Of a stretch of 64,000 nt of DNA, positions 42,175-51,719 are shown piece by piece. Under the pieces are notes generated by a model. The model was not told the DNA's origin and did not search any database. It saw only the letters and a list, made by a program, of their open reading frames with translations. The position numbers and the translations under genes were made by a program. Source of the DNA: an uncultured Rhodospirillales bacterium (GTDB lineage Bacteria > Pseudomonadota > Alphaproteobacteria > Rhodospirillales > UBA2165); NCBI GenBank assembly GCA_913055735.1, contig CAJXKD010000001.1:992001-1056000 (forward strand), in the 5' to 3' direction. Numbering within the stretch: the stretch's first letter is position 1; each line of letters starts with the position of its first letter.

Positions 42175-42554
42175 TTGCTGTCCTTGGTCCCGTCCTTGGT
42201 CCCGTCTTGGGCTCTATGTCCGATTATCCATGTGTGGCAGGTAGCATAGACGACAGATATGGTGAACGATCAGGATAACGTCACCCTCCTCCTCCGCAAA
42301 CCGTAATTAAAATGGGAGAATGGGGTGCCGACCGGCGCAACCCGTACTCCCCTGTTTTGGCATTCCCCAAGCCCAAGTCCGGAGAATGGGCGCCGGCACA
42401 TAATTTGGGGAACAAATTGATTGCCATCGCCAAACGGGCAGGCCAGTTTACGGGAAAAGCCGACCGGGTGGTGCGTTGCCGAAAATTAGCCACGGCACAA
42501 CTGCTTGGTCCAAAAGTCCAGTATCCGGGCCAGTGCCCAGGAAGGAGCGCAAAA

Positions 42555-43424
42555 ATGAAAAACATTGACGACTTGGTGGCCATCGACATCCACACCCATG
42601 CCGGCGATCCCTGCGGCATTCACGACGACGATGGCTATGCCGAGTTTCAGGCGGCGATGAAAGCCTATTTCGGCGGCGACCACGATCATCAACCGACCAT
42701 TGCCGAAACCGCCGACTATTACCGCGACCGCAAGATCGGCGCGATCATCTTTACCGTCGATTCCGAAGCCGAAACCGGCTTCAACCGCCATCCCAACGAG
42801 ATGGTGATGGAGGAAGTCGCCAAACACTCGGACATCCTGATGCCGTTCGCCTCCATCGATCCCCACAAGGGCAAGAAGGGCGTCCGCGAAGCGCGTAAGA
42901 TGATCGAGGAATACGGCGTCAAGGGTTTCAAATTCCACCCCACATCGCAGGGCTTCTACCCCAACGATAAACAGTGGTATCCGCTCTACGAAGAGATCGC
43001 GGCCGCGAAATGTATTTCGTTGTTCCACACCGGCCAGACCGGCGTCGGCGCCGGCATGCCGGGCGGCATGGGTCTGAAGCTCAAATACTCGAACCCCATG
43101 TACATCGATGACGTGGCGGCCGATTTTCCGGATATGCGCATTATCCTCGCACACCCCTCCTTCCCCTGGCAGGAAGAGGCGCTGTCGGTCGCAACCCATA
43201 AGCCCAACGTCTATATCGACCTGTCGGGTTGGTCGCCGAAATACTTTCCGCCGATCCTGGTGCGCTATGCCAACTCATTGCTCAAGCACAAAGTTCTGTT
43301 CGGCTCCGACTGGCCGGTGATCACGCCGGACCGCTGGCTGTCCGATTTCGAGAAGCTCGACATGAAGGAAGAGGTGGTGCCGCTTATTCTCAAGGAGAAC
43401 GCGCGGAAGCTGCTGGGTATCTAG
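42555..43424 (+). CDS. amidohydrolase family protein (ACMSD-like, amidohydrolase 2)
   Basis: A 289-residue metal-dependent hydrolase of the amidohydrolase 2 fold. Metal ligands visible are HxH in DIHTHAG, His in GFKFHPTS, His in SLFHTGQ, His in LAHPSFPW and Asp in GSDWPV. Members decarboxylate or hydrolyse aromatic acids such as 2-amino-3-carboxymuconate semialdehyde or resorcylate. The ATG at 42555 is preceded by AAGGAG; the longer open frame upstream is GC-poor in signal and unlikely. It converges on the Rieske gene across a shared terminator. Confidence 0.88.
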   Translation: MKNIDDLVAIDIHTHAGDPCGIHDDDGYAEFQAAMKAYFGGDHDHQPTIAETADYYRDRKIGAIIFTVDSEAETGFNRHPNEMVMEEVAKHSDILMPFASIDPHKGKKGVREARKMIEEYGVKGFKFHPTSQGFYPNDKQWYPLYEEIAAAKCISLFHTGQTGVGAGMPGGMGLKLKYSNPMYIDDVAADFPDMRIILAHPSFPWQEEALSVATHKPNVYIDLSGWSPKYFPPILVRYANSLLKHKVLFGSDWPVITPDRWLSDFEKLDMKEEVVPLILKENARKLLGI

Positions 43425-43441
43425 GAAACCCAAAAAAAAAG

Positions 43442-43475
43442 AAACCCCTTCGCTCCGGTTGGAACGAAGGGGTTT
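43442..43475. terminator. bidirectional intrinsic terminator
   Basis: An 11-bp perfect stem (AAACCCCTTCG with CGAAGGGGTTT, 12-nt loop) followed by T-run on the plus strand and preceded by an A-run, so it works for both the amidohydrolase gene (stop 43424) and the convergent Rieske gene (stop 43492). Confidence 0.9.
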
Positions 43476-43491
43476 TTGTTTGCCTTAATAC

Positions 43492-44559
43492 CTACTCGGC
43501 CGCGGCGACCATTTCCGCCTGCTCGGCGGCAATCATCTCGTGCAGCTTCTTACGGGCCAGGAACAACGCCTGGTCGGCCTTGATGTTGACCAGCTCGCGG
43601 GACGGATCGTTCTCCAGCCGTTGCTGCTGAATCTCCATGATCTCCTTGTCCTCGAGGAACGTCGGATAGGTTTCGTCATAGAGCTGCTGGGTCGCGGACG
43701 GATCGTCCTGACGGTAGCCGTTGGCCATCGAGAAGAAATAGTGGAACGAGGTTTCCGTCTCGGGCGTCGCATGATGGAACAGACGGAAATGAAGCCCCGG
43801 CTGTTCCAGATTCTCGCGCGCGCCCTTACCCACATCGATCCCGATGGAGCGCTGGATCACCGATGCCGGCGCCACATATTCGAAAATCTGGGCGCGATCG
43901 ATATTGCCCTTGAAGCCGACGGCCTTCACGTAGGTCGGCGGCGGCGGCGAATCCATCATCCAGCGGGTCAGCAGACAGCCGCGTTCCGTCGGCTCGGCGG
44001 TGGTTTCCGCCCCCGTGTGGACGTTCGGGTTGCCGCCGATGGTCTTGCCGTGGACATAGCCGAGGTGGCTGAGGTCCATCAGGTTGTCCATCATCATCAT
44101 ATAGTTGGCCTTGATCGGGAACATGGTCTTGCGGTGCGGCCATTTGTCCGGCTGTTCGTGATAGGGATAGTCGATGATCAGGCTTTCGTCGGCTTTGGCC
44201 GGATCACCCATCCATATCCAAACGAACTGGTGCCGTTCAACGATGGGGTAGCTGCGCACCCAGGCATTGGACGGCACATTGTCCTGCCCCGGCACGCGGA
44301 CGCATTTACCGGCGCCGTCGAAGATCAGGCCATGATAGCCACATTCGATACCTTCCGACGTTACCTGACCGCTCGTCAGCGGAGCACCGCGATGGCAGCA
44401 ACGGTCCTCGAGGGCGGATGCCTTGCCGTCGGCATCGCGGAAGATCACCAAGGGTTCGTTCATGATGGTCCGGCCGACGAGGCCGTCGTCGAGTTCCTCG
44501 GCCCAGGCCGCGATGTACCACGCATTGCGCACAAATGGTTCAAACGTCGTATCGGTCAT
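43492..44559 (-). CDS. Rieske aromatic ring-hydroxylating / O-demethylase oxygenase (VanA-like)
   Basis: A 355-residue terminal oxygenase. The Rieske [2Fe-2S] site is CCHRGAP...CGYHG (residues ~53-76) and the mononuclear iron site is NLMDLSHLGYVH. Architecture and length match vanillate O-demethylase VanA and phthalate-type oxygenases, which need a separate reductase. None is adjacent, so electrons must come from elsewhere. A paralogue begins at 63843. Followed downstream of a MetE-like gene in the same direction, 15 nt apart, suggesting cotranscription. Substrate unknown. Confidence 0.9.
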   Translation of the reverse strand: MTDTTFEPFVRNAWYIAAWAEELDDGLVGRTIMNEPLVIFRDADGKASALEDRCCHRGAPLTSGQVTSEGIECGYHGLIFDGAGKCVRVPGQDNVPSNAWVRSYPIVERHQFVWIWMGDPAKADESLIIDYPYHEQPDKWPHRKTMFPIKANYMMMMDNLMDLSHLGYVHGKTIGGNPNVHTGAETTAEPTERGCLLTRWMMDSPPPPTYVKAVGFKGNIDRAQIFEYVAPASVIQRSIGIDVGKGARENLEQPGLHFRLFHHATPETETSFHYFFSMANGYRQDDPSATQQLYDETYPTFLEDKEIMEIQQQRLENDPSRELVNIKADQALFLARKKLHEMIAAEQAEMVAAAE

Positions 44560-44574
44560 CTGCCTATTCCCTAT

Positions 44575-45765
44575 TCATCCAGTACCGGTTCTTTTATTCG
44601 TTTGTGGGGACCAAAGCTTCCTGCTCGCGATATCGGCCCCTTCCACCATCGCCTTGAACTTCGCCCAGATCACGCTGGGGTGGACTTCCGTATGATAACA
44701 CGCCTGCGACGAGAACCCGCAATCGGCACCGGCGATGACGTTCTCCCGGCCCACCAAATTTGCGAACCGGATGAGCCACTCGGCAATGAGTTCGGGATGC
44801 TCGACGATATTGACGGCATGGGTAATGACGCCCGGCATGATCGCCTTGCCGTCAGGCAGCTTGTGTTCCTCGAAGACATGATAATCGTGCTCGTGGCGCA
44901 CATTGGCCGCCTCAAAAGAATAAACGCCTGCATTGATGCGCAGCACATACTCGATCACGTCCGCCAACTGGGGTTCGTGAACCCGCGGCCCCTGATTGAT
45001 GCCATAGCAGGTGTGATAGCGGATACGGTCCTCCGGCAGGCCGCGGAGCGCGTGGTTGAGGCTTTCGACGTAGAGGTTGCCCTGGCGGTCCTTTTCTTTG
45101 TCGTCGAAGCGCACCTCGCCGAACAGGTCGCAGAGGAAAGGATCGTCGATCTGCAGATCGAAGCCGGCATCGAGGATCGCCTGGTATTCGACACGCATGG
45201 CCTCGCCCAGCGCCTCGAAATAGGCTTCGTCGCTATTGTAGTAATTGTTGGCACCGATACCGCTTGGCGCGACAGAGGGAACGAATGCGCCCTCGCAGTC
45301 GACGGCATCGACGGCGGCCCGCAGATTGTCGAGATCCCGTTTGAGGTCGGCCTGGCCCTTGTAGGTAATCGGCCCCACGCAATAGAGGGACTTGATCGGC
45401 GCGACAGTACCGCCCAGCATCGCCTTGGCAAAATACTCTTCATAGTATTCGGGGAAGGCACTGACCTCGGCCTCGTAGAAAGGCCGGTTGCGTTCGGGGC
45501 GCGGTTCGAACCCGTCGAGCCGTTCCTTCACATAGACGAAGAAACCCGGCTTGGACATCTCGCCGTCGGCGACGATATCGAGGCCGCACGCCGCCTGCTG
45601 CGTGACGATGTCGGCGACGGCCCGGCGCAATGTCTTGTCGTAGGCCGCATCGTCGACGGGACCACCTTCTCCCGTCAGCCGCGCCTTCATCATGTCGAGC
45701 AGGTCGTGCGGCCGCGGCAAGCTGCCGACATGGGTGGTGAGAATACGGTCCGTGGAACGTGGCAT
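44575..45765 (-). CDS. cobalamin-independent methionine synthase-like (MetE C-terminal domain) protein
   Basis: A 396-residue MetE catalytic-domain protein lacking the N-terminal half of full MetE. Zinc ligands appear as HTC in RYHTCYG, Glu in SFEAANVRHEHD and Cys in GADCGFSSQ. Such stand-alone enzymes transfer methyl groups to homocysteine or related thiols from a corrinoid or other donor. The 15-nt spacing to a VanA-like oxygenase suggests a joint role in one-carbon release and capture after O-demethylation, which is inference. No SAM or folate genes adjoin. Confidence 0.82.
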   Translation of the reverse strand: MPRSTDRILTTHVGSLPRPHDLLDMMKARLTGEGGPVDDAAYDKTLRRAVADIVTQQAACGLDIVADGEMSKPGFFVYVKERLDGFEPRPERNRPFYEAEVSAFPEYYEEYFAKAMLGGTVAPIKSLYCVGPITYKGQADLKRDLDNLRAAVDAVDCEGAFVPSVAPSGIGANNYYNSDEAYFEALGEAMRVEYQAILDAGFDLQIDDPFLCDLFGEVRFDDKEKDRQGNLYVESLNHALRGLPEDRIRYHTCYGINQGPRVHEPQLADVIEYVLRINAGVYSFEAANVRHEHDYHVFEEHKLPDGKAIMPGVITHAVNIVEHPELIAEWLIRFANLVGRENVIAGADCGFSSQACYHTEVHPSVIWAKFKAMVEGADIASRKLWSPQTNKRTGTG

Positions 45766-45898
45766 GATGTCTCCCTACGTCCGCGCCGGTTCCGGCCTCT
45801 CACCCGAGGCTCTTATCCGTCGGCGCTGTGTTCTGTTAGGGGGATTTGACACCAGCCGGGCCGCCTTTGCAATTTCGGAGGCCCCAAATGTCCGAAAG

Positions 45899-45920
45899 CC
45901 GTCCCACGGCGGTGGGACGG
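45899..45920 (-). terminator. hairpin downstream of sdhB
   Basis: A 9-bp perfect stem CCGTCCCAC/GTGGGACGG with a 4-nt loop, 33-54 nt past the sdhB stop. The following tract (CTTTCGG) is only weakly U-rich, so termination may be partial. Confidence 0.6.
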
Positions 45921-45952
45921 CCCCGGAAACTCAAATCTTTTCGATAGATGCC

Positions 45953-46732
45953 CTAGCGGCGCTCCACCATCTTCTGCTTGATCTTGCCGATGGCCTTGGC
46001 CGGGTTGAGACCCTTGGGGCACGTATTGGTGCAGTTCATGATGGTATGGCACCGGTAGAGCCGGAAGGGATCCTCGAGGTCGTCGAGGCGCTCGCCGGTA
46101 TACTCGTCGCGCGAATCGGCGATCCAGCGGTACGCCTGCAGCAGGGCCGCCGGGCCGAGATAACGATCACTGTTCCACCAATAGGACGGGCAGCTGGTGG
46201 AGCAGGAGAAGCACAGCACACATTCCCATAGGCCGTCGAGTTCCGCCCGCTCATCGGGCGATTGCAGCCGCTCTTTGTTCGGCGGCGCCGGTGTGTCAGC
46301 CTGCAGCCACGGCTTGATCGACGTGTACTGCGCGTAGGCCTGGGTCAGATCAGGTACGAGGTCCTTGATCACCCCCATATGAGGCAAGGGATAGATGGCG
46401 GCGTCGCCGCGGATGTCGGCGATGTCCTTGATGCAGGCGAGCGTGTTGGTGCCGTCGATGTTCATGGCGCAGGACCCGCACACGCCTTCGCGGCAGGACC
46501 GGCGGAAGGTAAGCGTCGAATCGATCTCGTTCTTAATCTTGATCAGCGCGTCGAGCACCATCGGCCCGCATTGGTCCAGATCGATCTCGTAGATATCGAC
46601 GCGCGGGTTCTCGCCCGAATCCGGATCGTACCGGTAGACCTTGAACTTCTTGATCCGGGTTGCCCCTGCGGGGGCCTTGAAAGTCTTGCCCTTCATCACC
46701 CGGGAGTTTGCGGGAAGCGTGAATTCAGCCAT
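45953..46732 (-). CDS. sdhB: succinate dehydrogenase iron-sulfur subunit
   Basis: A 259-residue subunit with the [2Fe-2S] motif [13 protein letters not shown]...LAC, the [4Fe-4S] motif [16 protein letters not shown] and [3Fe-4S] motif [17 protein letters not shown]. It passes electrons from FAD to quinone. Last gene of sdhCDAB, 18 nt after sdhA. Confidence 0.98.
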   Translation of the reverse strand: MAEFTLPANSRVMKGKTFKAPAGATRIKKFKVYRYDPDSGENPRVDIYEIDLDQCGPMVLDALIKIKNEIDSTLTFRRSCREGVCGSCAMNIDGTNTLACIKDIADIRGDAAIYPLPHMGVIKDLVPDLTQAYAQYTSIKPWLQADTPAPPNKERLQSPDERAELDGLWECVLCFSCSTSCPSYWWNSDRYLGPAALLQAYRWIADSRDEYTGERLDDLEDPFRLYRCHTIMNCTNTCPKGLNPAKAIGKIKQKMVERR

Positions 46733-46750
46733 GACGCGATCCTTATATCC

Positions 46751-48544
46751 TTAGTAAACGCGCGCTTTGGGTTCGATGTACTCGACCTCGTCGGTCAAGG
46801 TATAGGTGTGCACCGGCCGGTAATCGAGGCGAACATTCCAGTTACCGTCGACGTAAGCCAGCGTGTGCTTCATCCATTCCGTGTCGTCACGGTCGGGATA
46901 ATCCTCATGGGCATGGGCACCGCGCGATTCCTTTCGCGCCGCAGCCGATTCGATGGTCACCTTGGAACACGCCATCAGGTTCTCGAGTTCCAGGGCTTCG
47001 ACCAGATCCGAATTCCAGATCATCGACCGGTCGTTGAGCTTGATATCGGCGAGGCTCCTGGCCGACGCGTCGATCTTCTCGCAGCCTTCCTTGAGCGTCT
47101 TGTCGGTGCGGAACACAGCCGCGTCCGTCTGCATGACGCGTTGCATGTTGAGCCGGATGTCCGCCGTGGTCAGACCGCCGTCGGCGTTGCGCAACCGCTC
47201 CAGACGCTGGATGGATTGCATACCGGCATCCTTGGGCAGGCTGCGGCTCTGCGCCCCCTTGTCGACGATCTCGGTCGCGCGGATCGCCGCTGCGCGGCCA
47301 AACACCACCAGATCGAGAAGCGAGTTGGTGCCGAGGCGGTTGGCGCCGTGCACCGACACGCACGCCGCTTCGCCGATGGCCATCAGGCCGGGACAAACGG
47401 CATCGGGATCGCTGGCCGTCGGACGCAGGGCTTCGCCCCGATAGTTGGTCGGAACCCCTCCCATGTTGTAGTGCACGGTGGGCAGCACCGGGATCGGGTC
47501 CTTGGTGGCATCGACACCGGAGAAGATACGCGCCGTTTCGGTAATGCCCGGCAGACGCTTATGCAGCACGTCGCCGCCCAGATGCTCGAGGTGCAGGAAG
47601 ATGTGGTCATTCTCCTGCCCGACGCCGCGGCCTTCGCGAATCTCGATGGTCATGGCGCGGCTGACGACATCGCGCGACGCCAAGTCCTTGGCGGTCGGCG
47701 CATAGCGTTCCATGAAAGCTTCGCCCTGCGAGTTGGTAAGATAGCCGCCCTCGCCGCGCGCCCCTTCGGTAATCAGACAGCCGGCACCGTAGATGCCCGT
47801 CGGGTGGAACTGCACGAACTCCATATCCTGGAGGGGCAGACCCGCGCGCGCCGCCATGCCCGAGCCGTCGCCGGTGCAGGTGTGCGCCGAGGTGCAGGAG
47901 AAATAGCTGCGCCCGTAGCCGCCGGTCGCCAGAACGACGAGCTGTGCGGTAAAGCGATGCAACGTGCCGTCGGCCAGGTTCCACGCCATGACACCCCGGC
48001 AAACGCCGTCATCGTCCATGATCAGGTCAAGGGCGAAATACTCGACGAAGAATTCGGCGTCGTGCTTCAACGATTGCTGATAGAGCGTGTGCAGAATGGC
48101 GTGACCGGTACGGTCGGCGGCGGCACAAGCACGCTCCACCGGCGCTTCGCCGAAGTTGCGCATATGGCCGCCGAAGGGCCGCTGATAGATCTTGCCGTCC
48201 TCAGTGCGTGAGAACGGCACGCCGTAATGCTCCAATTCATAGACCGCGGGAATGGCTTCACGGCACATATATTCGATAGCGTCCTGATCGCCGAGCCAGT
48301 CGGCGCCCTTGACGGTGTCGTACATATGCCATTTCCAATTGTCTTCGGCCATGTTGCCCAGTGCGGCACCGACGCCGCCCTGTGCCGCCACCGTATGGCT
48401 GCGGGTCGGGAAAACCTTACTGATGCAAGCGGTCTTGAGACCGGCCGCCACCATGCCGAACGTCGCTCGCAGACCGGCGCCGCCGGCACCCACCACGATA
48501 ACGTCATGGGCATGATCGATGATTTCGTAATCTTTCTCGGCCAT
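46751..48544 (-). CDS. sdhA: succinate dehydrogenase flavoprotein subunit
   Basis: A 597-residue flavoprotein. FAD motif [21 protein letters not shown] near residue 15, the covalent FAD His in [11 protein letters not shown], and active-site segments [21 protein letters not shown] and [15 protein letters not shown] are present. It oxidises succinate to fumarate as part of complex II. Usual operon position between sdhD and sdhB. Confidence 0.99.
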   Translation of the reverse strand: MAEKDYEIIDHAHDVIVVGAGGAGLRATFGMVAAGLKTACISKVFPTRSHTVAAQGGVGAALGNMAEDNWKWHMYDTVKGADWLGDQDAIEYMCREAIPAVYELEHYGVPFSRTEDGKIYQRPFGGHMRNFGEAPVERACAAADRTGHAILHTLYQQSLKHDAEFFVEYFALDLIMDDDGVCRGVMAWNLADGTLHRFTAQLVVLATGGYGRSYFSCTSAHTCTGDGSGMAARAGLPLQDMEFVQFHPTGIYGAGCLITEGARGEGGYLTNSQGEAFMERYAPTAKDLASRDVVSRAMTIEIREGRGVGQENDHIFLHLEHLGGDVLHKRLPGITETARIFSGVDATKDPIPVLPTVHYNMGGVPTNYRGEALRPTASDPDAVCPGLMAIGEAACVSVHGANRLGTNSLLDLVVFGRAAAIRATEIVDKGAQSRSLPKDAGMQSIQRLERLRNADGGLTTADIRLNMQRVMQTDAAVFRTDKTLKEGCEKIDASARSLADIKLNDRSMIWNSDLVEALELENLMACSKVTIESAAARKESRGAHAHEDYPDRDDTEWMKHTLAYVDGNWNVRLDYRPVHTYTLTDEVEYIEPKARVY

Positions 48545-48550
48545 CCGTCT

Positions 48551-48931
48551 TCAGCCTCCGAAGGCCACGCGCAACAGCGCGACAATGCTGGACACGCCGC
48601 AGAATAGAGCGACGAACTTATTGAGGATCAGGGCAACGGTCTTGGTCGATTCGCCATGCACATAATCTTCGATCACCACCTGAATACCCAGCTGCATGTG
48701 ATAGAACAGCACGCCGACAAACAGGATCATCAACAGAAGATTGCCCGGCGCGTCGAGCCAGTCGATAAAGCCGGCCAGATCAACCCCCGCGAGCGAAACC
48801 GCGGAAAAGACGAACCACAGACCCAACGGCACCAGCGCGATGGCGGTCAGACGCTGGGCCCACCAATGGCCAACGCCTTCCTTCGCGGAACCGAGGCCGC
48901 GGACCCGTCCAAGATCGGATCGTAAAGTCAT
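48551..48931 (-). CDS. sdhD: succinate dehydrogenase membrane anchor subunit
   Basis: A 126-residue protein with three hydrophobic helices and the heme-b/quinone region LFYHMQLGIQVVIEDYVHG. The N-terminal GSAKEGVGHWWAQRLTAIAL segment is the alphaproteobacterial SdhD signature. Translated just before sdhA (6-nt gap). Confidence 0.95.
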   Translation of the reverse strand: MTLRSDLGRVRGLGSAKEGVGHWWAQRLTAIALVPLGLWFVFSAVSLAGVDLAGFIDWLDAPGNLLLMILFVGVLFYHMQLGIQVVIEDYVHGESTKTVALILNKFVALFCGVSSIVALLRVAFGG

Positions 48932-48944
48932 TGTTTTATTTCCC

Positions 48945-49328
48945 TCATCCGGCCCAGATGACGGCCCACGTCAACACGGTCAGCACGATCGACACGACGA
49001 TCACCGTTATGCCCGAGGCCCGCGCCTGCGATATCTCGAACCCGCGCCCGGCATCCCAGACCAAATGCCGGATGCCGTTGCAGAGATGATAGAACAACGC
49101 GAAGGTCCAGCCGATCAGCAGGAGGATCCCGATCCAGGAACCGAGGATCGATTGCGCGGTTGCAAAAGCGTCATAACCATATGCCGCCGCGTTCAGCCAA
49201 TAGGTCAGCACCAACGCGCCGACGGCCAATCCGACGCCGGTAAGCCGGTGCAGGATCGACATCGCCATGGTGATTTGCCACCGATAGACCTGAAGGTGCG
49301 GAGAAAGCGGACGATTATCCGTAGCCAT
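48945..49328 (-). CDS. sdhC: succinate dehydrogenase cytochrome b556 subunit
   Basis: A 127-residue three-helix subunit. It begins RPLSPHLQVYRW and has the SILHRLTGVGLAVG motif (quinone site) and the heme-ligand region FALFYHLCNGIRHLVWD. With SdhD it anchors SdhAB in the inner membrane and reduces ubiquinone. First gene of the operon. Confidence 0.97.
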   Translation of the reverse strand: MATDNRPLSPHLQVYRWQITMAMSILHRLTGVGLAVGALVLTYWLNAAAYGYDAFATAQSILGSWIGILLLIGWTFALFYHLCNGIRHLVWDAGRGFEISQARASGITVIVVSIVLTVLTWAVIWAG

Positions 49329-49559
49329 TTTAGGGTCGCCTCTGGGGAGTCGGCTGAGCCAATAACATGTGTCAATAGACCGTGGGGGTCGCCAATGTGG
49401 GGGTTCCTCTGCGAAACAGAGGGACGCCAGCCAGACCCGCCAGCGTCCCTTGTGATGTAGCGGCTCGATCTTCTCAAGTCAACGTAACAACAGGGTCACA
49501 TAAACATGCATTCACACGGCGAAGCCCCACCCCGCCATTCACCGACATCCGCCGTTCTC

Positions 49560-50500
49560 GCCGCGACAAATGAATTAACCGATTGAATAATCACAAAACC
49601 CAGTCGTGGCTGTGCAATGTTCTGTGGATAAGTTGTGCATGTTTTGTGTAAATACCGACAAGTTATGCACAGAAAAATGCAAGAATTGATCGCATTTTTA
49701 TTGAAGGTTTTATTTGATCTACTCACAATAATTCTCGTGCGCGATAGCGTGTTCGCCGCAAAATTCGAGGCGATTTTCTGGTTTCGGCCAAAAGAATGTT
49801 TCGAGGTTTGCAGCTCCCGGTTCCGGGGTCGTGTCTTCGGAGACGATAACGGGGCCGGAGGCGGATGAGACCGCCGCGCGGTGCGGGCCGGCTTGCCGGT
49901 CCGGCTTCGAGAGAGGGGCCCTGGGCCGATCTCTCGGGGGAGCCGCGAGGTAGGACGTTCGCCGGCGGCGTGCTTTGTCTCGCAAACGGGACGGGCGTTC
50001 GCGACGTCTGTGGCTCTTGCCCTCGCTAAGAGCTGTGGCGCGAAAGTCCTGGAACTGATCGTCGACGGCACCCCAGATCACTGGCATGCCGGAGAGGGTT
50101 GGGATGAGGACTGGGGCGGATGGGTTCCGACCGTTGCGGCCATATAGCAGGCCGTGCGAGGTTGGCCGAAAGGCCGGCTGTTCCGGGTTCGAGGAACGCG
50201 GTTCCGGCAACGGAATTTGTGGAAATCGGGTCCGCCACGAGGGGTTGTCGATCTCTCTGCCAAGGGAACATCGACAAACCGTGTGGGTTGAACGGAGAAG
50301 GCGTTATCGGGTGCGTGGAGCCTGGCCGGCTCTACGAGGCGTCAGGAGCACCGTTTCGGCGGTGCGTTACACGGGGGTCCCAGGCCTTGTGTACCTGACG
50401 CCTCTTCATTATCAGAATCAGCGCGCCGAATCAACAGCGTCGCGACCTTATCCACATTTTATTCTTATAGTTATCCACCCGGTTATCCACCGAGCAGGCA
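49560..50500. other. candidate chromosomal replication origin (oriC-like), gene-free region
   Basis: The 1.2-kb gap between sdhC and asd (49329-50525) has no convincing gene. Perfect DnaA boxes are at 49623-49631 (TGTGGATAA) and 50448-50456 (TTATCCACA), with near-perfect ones at 49663-49671 (TTATGCACA), 50471-50479 and 50483-50491 (both TTATCCACC). An AT-rich segment at about 49640-49740 includes GATCGCATTTTTAT, resembling an unwinding-element 13-mer. Two GAATC (CcrM-type GANTC) sites lie at 50415 and 50428. This is consistent with oriC, but none of the classical alphaproteobacterial origin neighbours (hemE, parAB) is here. Confidence 0.5.
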
Positions 50501-50525
50501 ACTCATGACGTTTTGAGAAAAAACT

Positions 50526-51557
50526 TTATGCCGCTTCTTCGAGATAAAGCTGGGTCAAACGTTCGGCGATCTGCACCGCGTTCAACGCCGCGCCTTTGCG
50601 CAGATTGTCGGCCACCACCCACAGATTGAGACCGTTCTCGACGGTCGCGTCCTCGCGGATGCGGCTGATGTAGACCGGGTCCTCGCCCGCCGATTCCTTT
50701 GGCGTGACATAGCCTTCGTCCGCCGTGTGATCGACCACGACAATGCCAGGCGCGTTGCGCAGCGCTTCGCGTGCTTCCTCCGCGGACACGACATGCTCGA
50801 ACTCGATATTGATCGATTCGGCGTGGCCGATGAACACCGGCACGCGGACGCAGGTCGCCGTGACCTTGATCTGCGGATCGAGGATCTTCTTGGTCTCGAC
50901 CATCATCTTCCATTCCTCCTTGGTCGAGCCATCTTCCATGAAGACGTCGATGTGGGGAATGACATTGAAGGCGATGGGCTTGGAGAACTGGGTCTGATGC
51001 ATATGCTCAGGCTCGTTCATATAGACGCCGCGCGTCTGCTGGAACAGTTCATCCATGGCGTCCTTGCCCGCACCCGAAACGGATTGATAGGTCGACACGA
51101 CGACCCGCTTGATGGTCGCCAGTTCGTGCAGCGGCTTCAACGCCACCACCATCTGAATGGTCGAACAGTTGGGGTTGGCGATAATGTTCTTGCGTGTGTA
51201 GCCGGCGATGGCATCCGGGTTGACCTCGGGCACCACCAGGGGCACGTCCGGGTCCATGCGGAAGTACGACGTATTGTCGATCACCACTGCGCCGGCGGCG
51301 GCGGCGCGCGGCGCGAACTCCGCCGAGACCTTGGCACCGGGGCTCGACAGCACGATGTCGGTGCCGTGGAAGTCGAAATCCTTCAGGCTGTGCACCTTGA
51401 GCACGTCGTCCTCACCGTAGGACACCTCTACGCCCGCCGAGCGCTCGGAGGCGATCGCGGTCACGGTTTCCGCCGGAACATCCCGTTCGGCAAGAATCTG
51501 AAGGATTTCCCGGCCCACATTGCCTGTGGCGCCTACCACGGCGTATTTGATCGGCAT
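50526..51557 (-). CDS. asd: aspartate-semialdehyde dehydrogenase
   Basis: A 343-residue enzyme reducing aspartyl phosphate to aspartate semialdehyde for lysine, threonine and methionine synthesis. The NADP motif VVGATGNVGREIL, the catalytic Cys in IANPNCSTIQM and the His in HAESINIEF are present. ATG at 51557. It follows the leu genes in the same direction, a common alphaproteobacterial order. The gap 51558-51719 contains nothing evident. Confidence 0.98.
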   Translation of the reverse strand: MPIKYAVVGATGNVGREILQILAERDVPAETVTAIASERSAGVEVSYGEDDVLKVHSLKDFDFHGTDIVLSSPGAKVSAEFAPRAAAAGAVVIDNTSYFRMDPDVPLVVPEVNPDAIAGYTRKNIIANPNCSTIQMVVALKPLHELATIKRVVVSTYQSVSGAGKDAMDELFQQTRGVYMNEPEHMHQTQFSKPIAFNVIPHIDVFMEDGSTKEEWKMMVETKKILDPQIKVTATCVRVPVFIGHAESINIEFEHVVSAEEAREALRNAPGIVVVDHTADEGYVTPKESAGEDPVYISRIREDATVENGLNLWVVADNLRKGAALNAVQIAERLTQLYLEEAA

Positions 51558-51719
51558 TTTCCGTCTCTTTTCCGTCTTAAGGGGCCATTTCCAGGCTTTT
51601 TCCCGGTGTTTGGGCCCAAATTAGGTCAATTTCGAGGCTGATTTACGCCTGAACGCGCGCCGTTGCAAGAAAAAGCCCGCACGCATTGACGACGCCCGAA
51701 ATTATCGCCTGAAGGTTAA

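Noticed and set aside
43540..45849. 769-codon plus-strand ORF across the Rieske and MetE-like genes
   Set aside because: Covers two genes and an intergenic gap in antisense, no motif.
46262..48211. 649-codon plus-strand ORF opposite sdhB and sdhA
   Set aside because: Antisense shadow of conserved complex II genes.
49800..50440. Possible structured RNA (RNase P RNA or tmRNA) in the gap
   Set aside because: I looked for their conserved core motifs and did not find them on either strand.
49881..50508. Small plus-strand ORFs in the sdhC-asd gap
   Set aside because: No ribosome binding sites, no conserved pattern, biased to Arg/Gly, and they run through the DnaA-box cluster.
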